Assembly: GCF_010723575.1 (NCBI RefSeq)
Contig: NZ_BLKZ01000001.1
Location: 4,464,001 to 4,528,000, forward strand
Reading direction: 5' to 3'
Source: Mycobacterium bourgelatii
GTDB lineage: Bacteria; Actinomycetota; Actinomycetes; Mycobacteriales; Mycobacteriaceae
Length of the DNA stretch: 64,000 nucleotides
The notes below the pieces were generated by a model. That model saw only the letters and a program-made list of their open reading frames with translations. It was not told where the DNA came from and did not search any database. Positions 60,964 through 64,000 of the stretch are shown piece by piece. How positions within the stretch are numbered: position 1 is the first letter of the stretch; each line of letters starts with the position of its first letter. Position numbers and translations under genes: made by a program.

Positions 60964-62215
60964 TTGGAACTTTTTTGCGGAATCGACTGGGCCACATCGC
61001 ATCACGATGTCGCCGTGGTAGACGCCGACGGTCGCGTGGTGGCCCGCGGGAGGGTCGATAACGACGCGGCCGGCTTTGCACAGTTGTTGACCCTGTTGGC
61101 CGAGGTCGGCGACAGCGCCGAGCATCCGATCCCGGTGGGGATCGAAACCGACCGCGGGCTGTGGGTAGGCGCGTTGCGCGAAACCGGCCGGGCGATATAT
61201 CCGATCAATCCGTTGGCGGCCTCGCGGTATCGGGCGCGGTATGCACTCTCGGGCGCCAAATCCGATGCCACCGACGCAGTGCTGTTGGCCAACATCATCC
61301 GCACCGACCCCGACGCCCACCGCCGGCTGCCCTCGACACCGAGCTGACCCAGGCTATCCGGGTACTGGCGCGCGCCCAGCAGGACGCCGTGTGGGCACGT
61401 CAGCAGATCGGCAACCAGATCCGCGATCTGCTCAAAGACTTCTACCCGGCCGCGCTGGCGGCCTTCGCAGACCTGCCCAGCGGAGGGCTGGCCCGCGCCG
61501 ACGCGCGCACCATCCTGGCGGCCGCGCCAGCCCCACGCAGGCTGCAAAACTGACCCCGGCGCGGCTGCGCCGGTTGCTGGTCAAAGCCGGCCGCCGCCGT
61601 GACCTCGACCGTGACGTCGAGCGGCTGCGCAGCGTGTTCACCGACACCTACCTGCACCAACCACCCATGGTGGAAAACGCGATGGGCATCCAGCTGGCCG
61701 CGCTGCTGCGCCAGTTCGAGGCCGCGAGCGCGGCCGGCGATGACCTGGCCGAGGCGGCGATCGCCCATTTTGAACAGCACCCGGACGCCGCGATCATCAC
61801 CAGCTTCCCTGGCCTGGGGAATCTGACTGGCGCCCGGGTGCTCGCCGAGATCGGCGACGACCGCGCCCGCTTCGCTGATGCCCGCGGGTTGAAAGCCTTC
61901 GCTGGATCGGCCCCTATCACCCGCGCCAGCGGAAAGAAAACCGTTGTGACACATCGGCATATCAAAAACCGGCGCCTGGCCGCGGTCGGCTCGATCTGGG
62001 CGTTGGCATCGTTGCGCGGTTCCCCGGGTGCCCGTCGCCACTTCGATGCCCGCCGCGCCGCAGGAGACTGGAACCGCCAAGCCCAACGACACCTGTTCAA
62101 CAAGTTCCTCGGCCAACTCCACCACTGCCTGCAAACTGGCCAACGGTACAACGAACATCAGGCGTTTCCACCCCCTCTCACACTCGCGGCTTGACTTCTA
62201 ACTTCGTGAGATGTC
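60620..62215 (+). mobile_element. IS110-family insertion element (boundaries approximate)
   Basis: A transposase of the DEDD/Transposase_20 type with flanking non-coding DNA sits between two minus-strand catabolic genes. No terminal inverted repeats or target duplication are seen, as expected for this family. The right end must lie between the transposase stop (62194) and the CoA-transferase stop (62221). Confidence 0.75.
60964..62194 (+). pseudogene. IS110-family transposase, two frameshifts
   Basis: The N-terminal DEDD domain begins at a TTG (60964) with AAGGAG 7 nt upstream and carries CGIDWA (Asp), GIETDRG (Glu) and GAKSDATDA (Asp residues). The frame ends at 61347. The next part (DTELTQAIRVLARAQQDAVW) is in the -1 frame, and the C-terminal domain (SPTQAAKLTPARL, then SFPGLGNLTGARVLAEIG and FAGSAPITRASGK) shifts -1 again. 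Breaks lie near 61332 and 61528. Restoring one base at each would give about 410 residues. Either decay or two sequencing errors. Confidence 0.85.
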
Positions 62216-62220
62216 TTTCT

Positions 62221-64000
62221 CTACAGTCCGACCGGCCGAGTCCCGATGACCGCGCTGGCGGCGAGGGGCTCGAGATCTTGGTCGGTCAGCCCGCACTGAT
62301 CGCGCAGTACCTCTTCATTGTGCTCGCCCAGGGTGGGCGGTGGGCGTAGCAGCCATTCCCGCTGGTCGGTGAGCAGGGCGAACGGCGGCGTCGGATACAG
62401 CGCCTGCCCAATCCGCGAATGCGTCAACGACTCGAAAAAGCCCCGGTCACGCAGTTGCGGGTTGTCGGTCACCAACGAGGGCGACACCACCGGGGCGGCC
62501 GGAACCCCAACGCTGGCCAGCAGCTCTACCGTCGGGTCGCGTTCTCGGTCAGCGAACCACGCCGCGAGGTGACTGTCGATCTCGTCGCCTCGCTCTCGTC
62601 GTCCGGGCAGAGTGGCCAATGAGTCGTCGCACCACGCGGGCCGCCCCATGAGGTCGACCAGCGCCCGCCAATCCCGATCGTCACGCACGCTGACGGCGAT
62701 CCAATCGTCGTCGCCGGCGCACCGGTAGATGTTCTGCACTGCTCCGCACCGGCCGCGATTTCCGCGACGGCTGAGGGTTTGACCAAAGACCTCGTTCTCG
62801 ATGGGTTGGATCGCGGTGACATTGAGAACCGCCTCGACCATCGGCAGCTCGACCTGCTGACCCAATCCGGTGCGTTCAGCGAATTGCAGCGCGGCCAGCA
62901 CCGCGAACGCCGCATGGACGCCGGCCAGCGGGTCGCAGGCGCCGCGCGGGGTCACCGGGGACGTCTCCGGCAAGCCGGTCACCCAGGTCAGGCCGCCGAT
63001 CTGCTCCATGGTCGGTGCAAACCCGACCCGGTCCCGCCACGGACCCTCCAGTCCGAATGCCGGCATCCGCGCGACGACGACTTTTGGGTTCACCTGCAGC
63101 AGGACGTCCGCGGTCAGCTCGAAGTTGTCCATCACCCGCGGCGAGAAATTCTCGATCACCACGTCGGCCCCGGCGACGAGCTTGAGGAACAGTTCGCGAC
63201 CTTCCTGCGAGCCCAAATCCAATGTGACGGAACGCTTGTTGGTGTTCATCGCGTGGAACACCCAACCGTATTCCCACCAGTCGTCCACGTCGGTGCGCAT
63301 GCCGCCCGAGTTCCTGATGCCGTCGGGGCGCTGAATCGACTCCACCTTGATGACGTCGGCACCGAAGGCGGCCAACAGATGGGTCGCGGCCGGGCCTGCC
63401 CAGAAGGCGGTCAAGTCGATCACGCGAACACCCTGCAGCGGCAAACCTTGTGGCACTGGTTCGCCGTCTAATTTGTTTGTGCGTGACGGGATTCCATCGT
63501 TGTCCGCGCCGAGGGCGGGGGTCGTGCCCACCGGCGCCGGCGCACACCGCGACATCAGCCACGGGGGGCGCGGCTGGTGAAAACCGGCGGGATTGCGGAC
63601 GAAGGCCCCGCGCTGGGTCACGTAGTCCGTCTCGCGGATGGTGGCCCCGTTGCCCAACGCCGCGATGGGCAACCGGAACAGCTGCCCCAGCTCGACGATT
63701 TCCTCGACGGTCCGCTCGGCCATCCACGGCCCTATCGATTCGAAGATGTAGTCGCGGAATTCCCAACGGCCGATTTGGAATCGAAGCTGCGGAATCTCCT
63801 CGAACTGCGGGCATTCCACCATTGCGGCGAAGTCCAGCCACTGCTGCCCGGTAACCATCGTGATGCCGACATAGCCGTCCTTGGCCGGCACGATGGAAGG
63901 CACTTCCAGGGTGCGACGGACCGGGCCAACCTGCAGCAGCTGCGAATGTAGCCATTCGCTGCTCTGCATCGCCGTCAACGCTTCGAGCATGGACAGGTCG
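62221..64000 (-). CDS. Tandem family III CoA-transferase (CaiB/BaiF), 5' end outside window
   Basis: At least 589 residues, open to the right edge. The first ~165 residues match the C-terminal half of a CaiB/BaiF domain, and from GVRVIDLTAFWAGPAATHLL (~187) a complete second domain runs to the end, with its Asp in PRGACDPLAGVHAAF. So this is a two-domain fusion. The ATG at 63990 is not the start: three more codons upstream read D-L-S, joining MLEAL as the internal family motif. Transfers CoA between carboxylates; substrate unknown. Probably upstream member of the operon now cut by the IS. Confidence 0.85.
   Translation of the reverse strand, partial: DLSMLEALTAMQSSEWLHSQLLQVGPVRRTLEVPSIVPAKDGYVGITMVTGQQWLDFAAMVECPQFEEIPQLRFQIGRWEFRDYIFESIGPWMAERTVEEIVELGQLFRLPIAALGNGATIRETDYVTQRGAFVRNPAGFHQPRPPWLMSRCAPAPVGTTPALGADNDGIPSRTNKLDGEPVPQGLPLQGVRVIDLTAFWAGPAATHLLAAFGADVIKVESIQRPDGIRNSGGMRTDVDDWWEYGWVFHAMNTNKRSVTLDLGSQEGRELFLKLVAGADVVIENFSPRVMDNFELTADVLLQVNPKVVVARMPAFGLEGPWRDRVGFAPTMEQIGGLTWVTGLPETSPVTPRGACDPLAGVHAAFAVLAALQFAERTGLGQQVELPMVEAVLNVTAIQPIENEVFGQTLSRRGNRGRCGAVQNIYRCAGDDDWIAVSVRDDRDWRALVDLMGRPAWCDDSLATLPGRRERGDEIDSHLAAWFADRERDPTVELLASVGVPAAPVVSPSLVTDNPQLRDRGFFESLTHSRIGQALYPTPPFALLTDQREWLLRPPPTLGEHNEEVLRDQCGLTDQDLEPLAASAVIGTRPVGL

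Overview
The window (64 kb, high GC) is chromosomal DNA from a Mycobacterium, most likely a slow-growing non-tuberculous species. The backbone follows the M. tuberculosis order Rv2508c-Rv2509-Rv2510c-orn(Rv2511), lppS(Rv2518c), Rv2520c-bcp(Rv2521), Rv2522c, acpS-fas(Rv2523c-Rv2524c), Rv2525c. These assignments are made by recalled sequence and order, not by a search. Blocks of accessory genes are inserted between the backbone genes.

Layout. 1-4.8 kb: MFS transporter (3' end outside the window), SDR/mycolate reductase, HerA-like ATPase, oligoribonuclease, tRNA-His with a hairpin. 4.8-5.4 kb: two small proteins. 5.4-16.9 kb: a TetR regulator divergent from a complete mce operon (yrbEA, yrbEB, mceA-F, an Mce-associated protein, a mannan-binding/RsiV-like secreted protein). 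16.9-18.1 kb: L,D-transpeptidase. 18.3-21.6 kb: mmpL plus a DMT-type membrane protein. 21.8-23.4 kb: an Eis-like acetyltransferase and tRNA-Lys(CTT). 23.4-27.7 kb: TetR/acyltransferase divergent pair and a three-gene ABC importer. 28-31.4 kb: DUF3556 membrane protein, SDR, DUF3618 protein, peroxiredoxin Bcp. 31.5-34.2 kb: four small accessory genes. 34.1-39.3 kb: M20 peptidase, a two-component pair and a DUF2339 membrane protein. 39.3-41.0 kb: an isolated second cytochrome b (qcrB) gene flanked by two long palindromic repeats. 41.1-50.7 kb: fas-acpS, the type I fatty acid synthase and the enzyme that activates its ACP. 51.3-52.0 kb: a Tat-exported DUF1906 protein.

52.2-64 kb looks like a catabolic island: two Rieske oxygenases, a [3Fe-4S] ferredoxin, acyl-CoA ligase, aldehyde dehydrogenase, a paired MaoC-type hydratase, a SnoaL-like protein, a lipocalin-like (CrtC/AttH) protein and a tandem family III CoA-transferase that runs off the right edge. 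Its gene content suits oxidation, CoA activation and hydration of a hydrophobic (steroid- or terpenoid-like) substrate. An IS110-family element with a twice-frameshifted transposase sits inside this island and probably splits a former operon.

The points most worth a second look are the orphan qcrB, which differs at two positions I recall as inhibitor-resistance positions; the paired palindromic repeats around it; several compact TetR-style operators; divergent promoters that look leaderless; and the IS110 left end, which may encode a bridge RNA.
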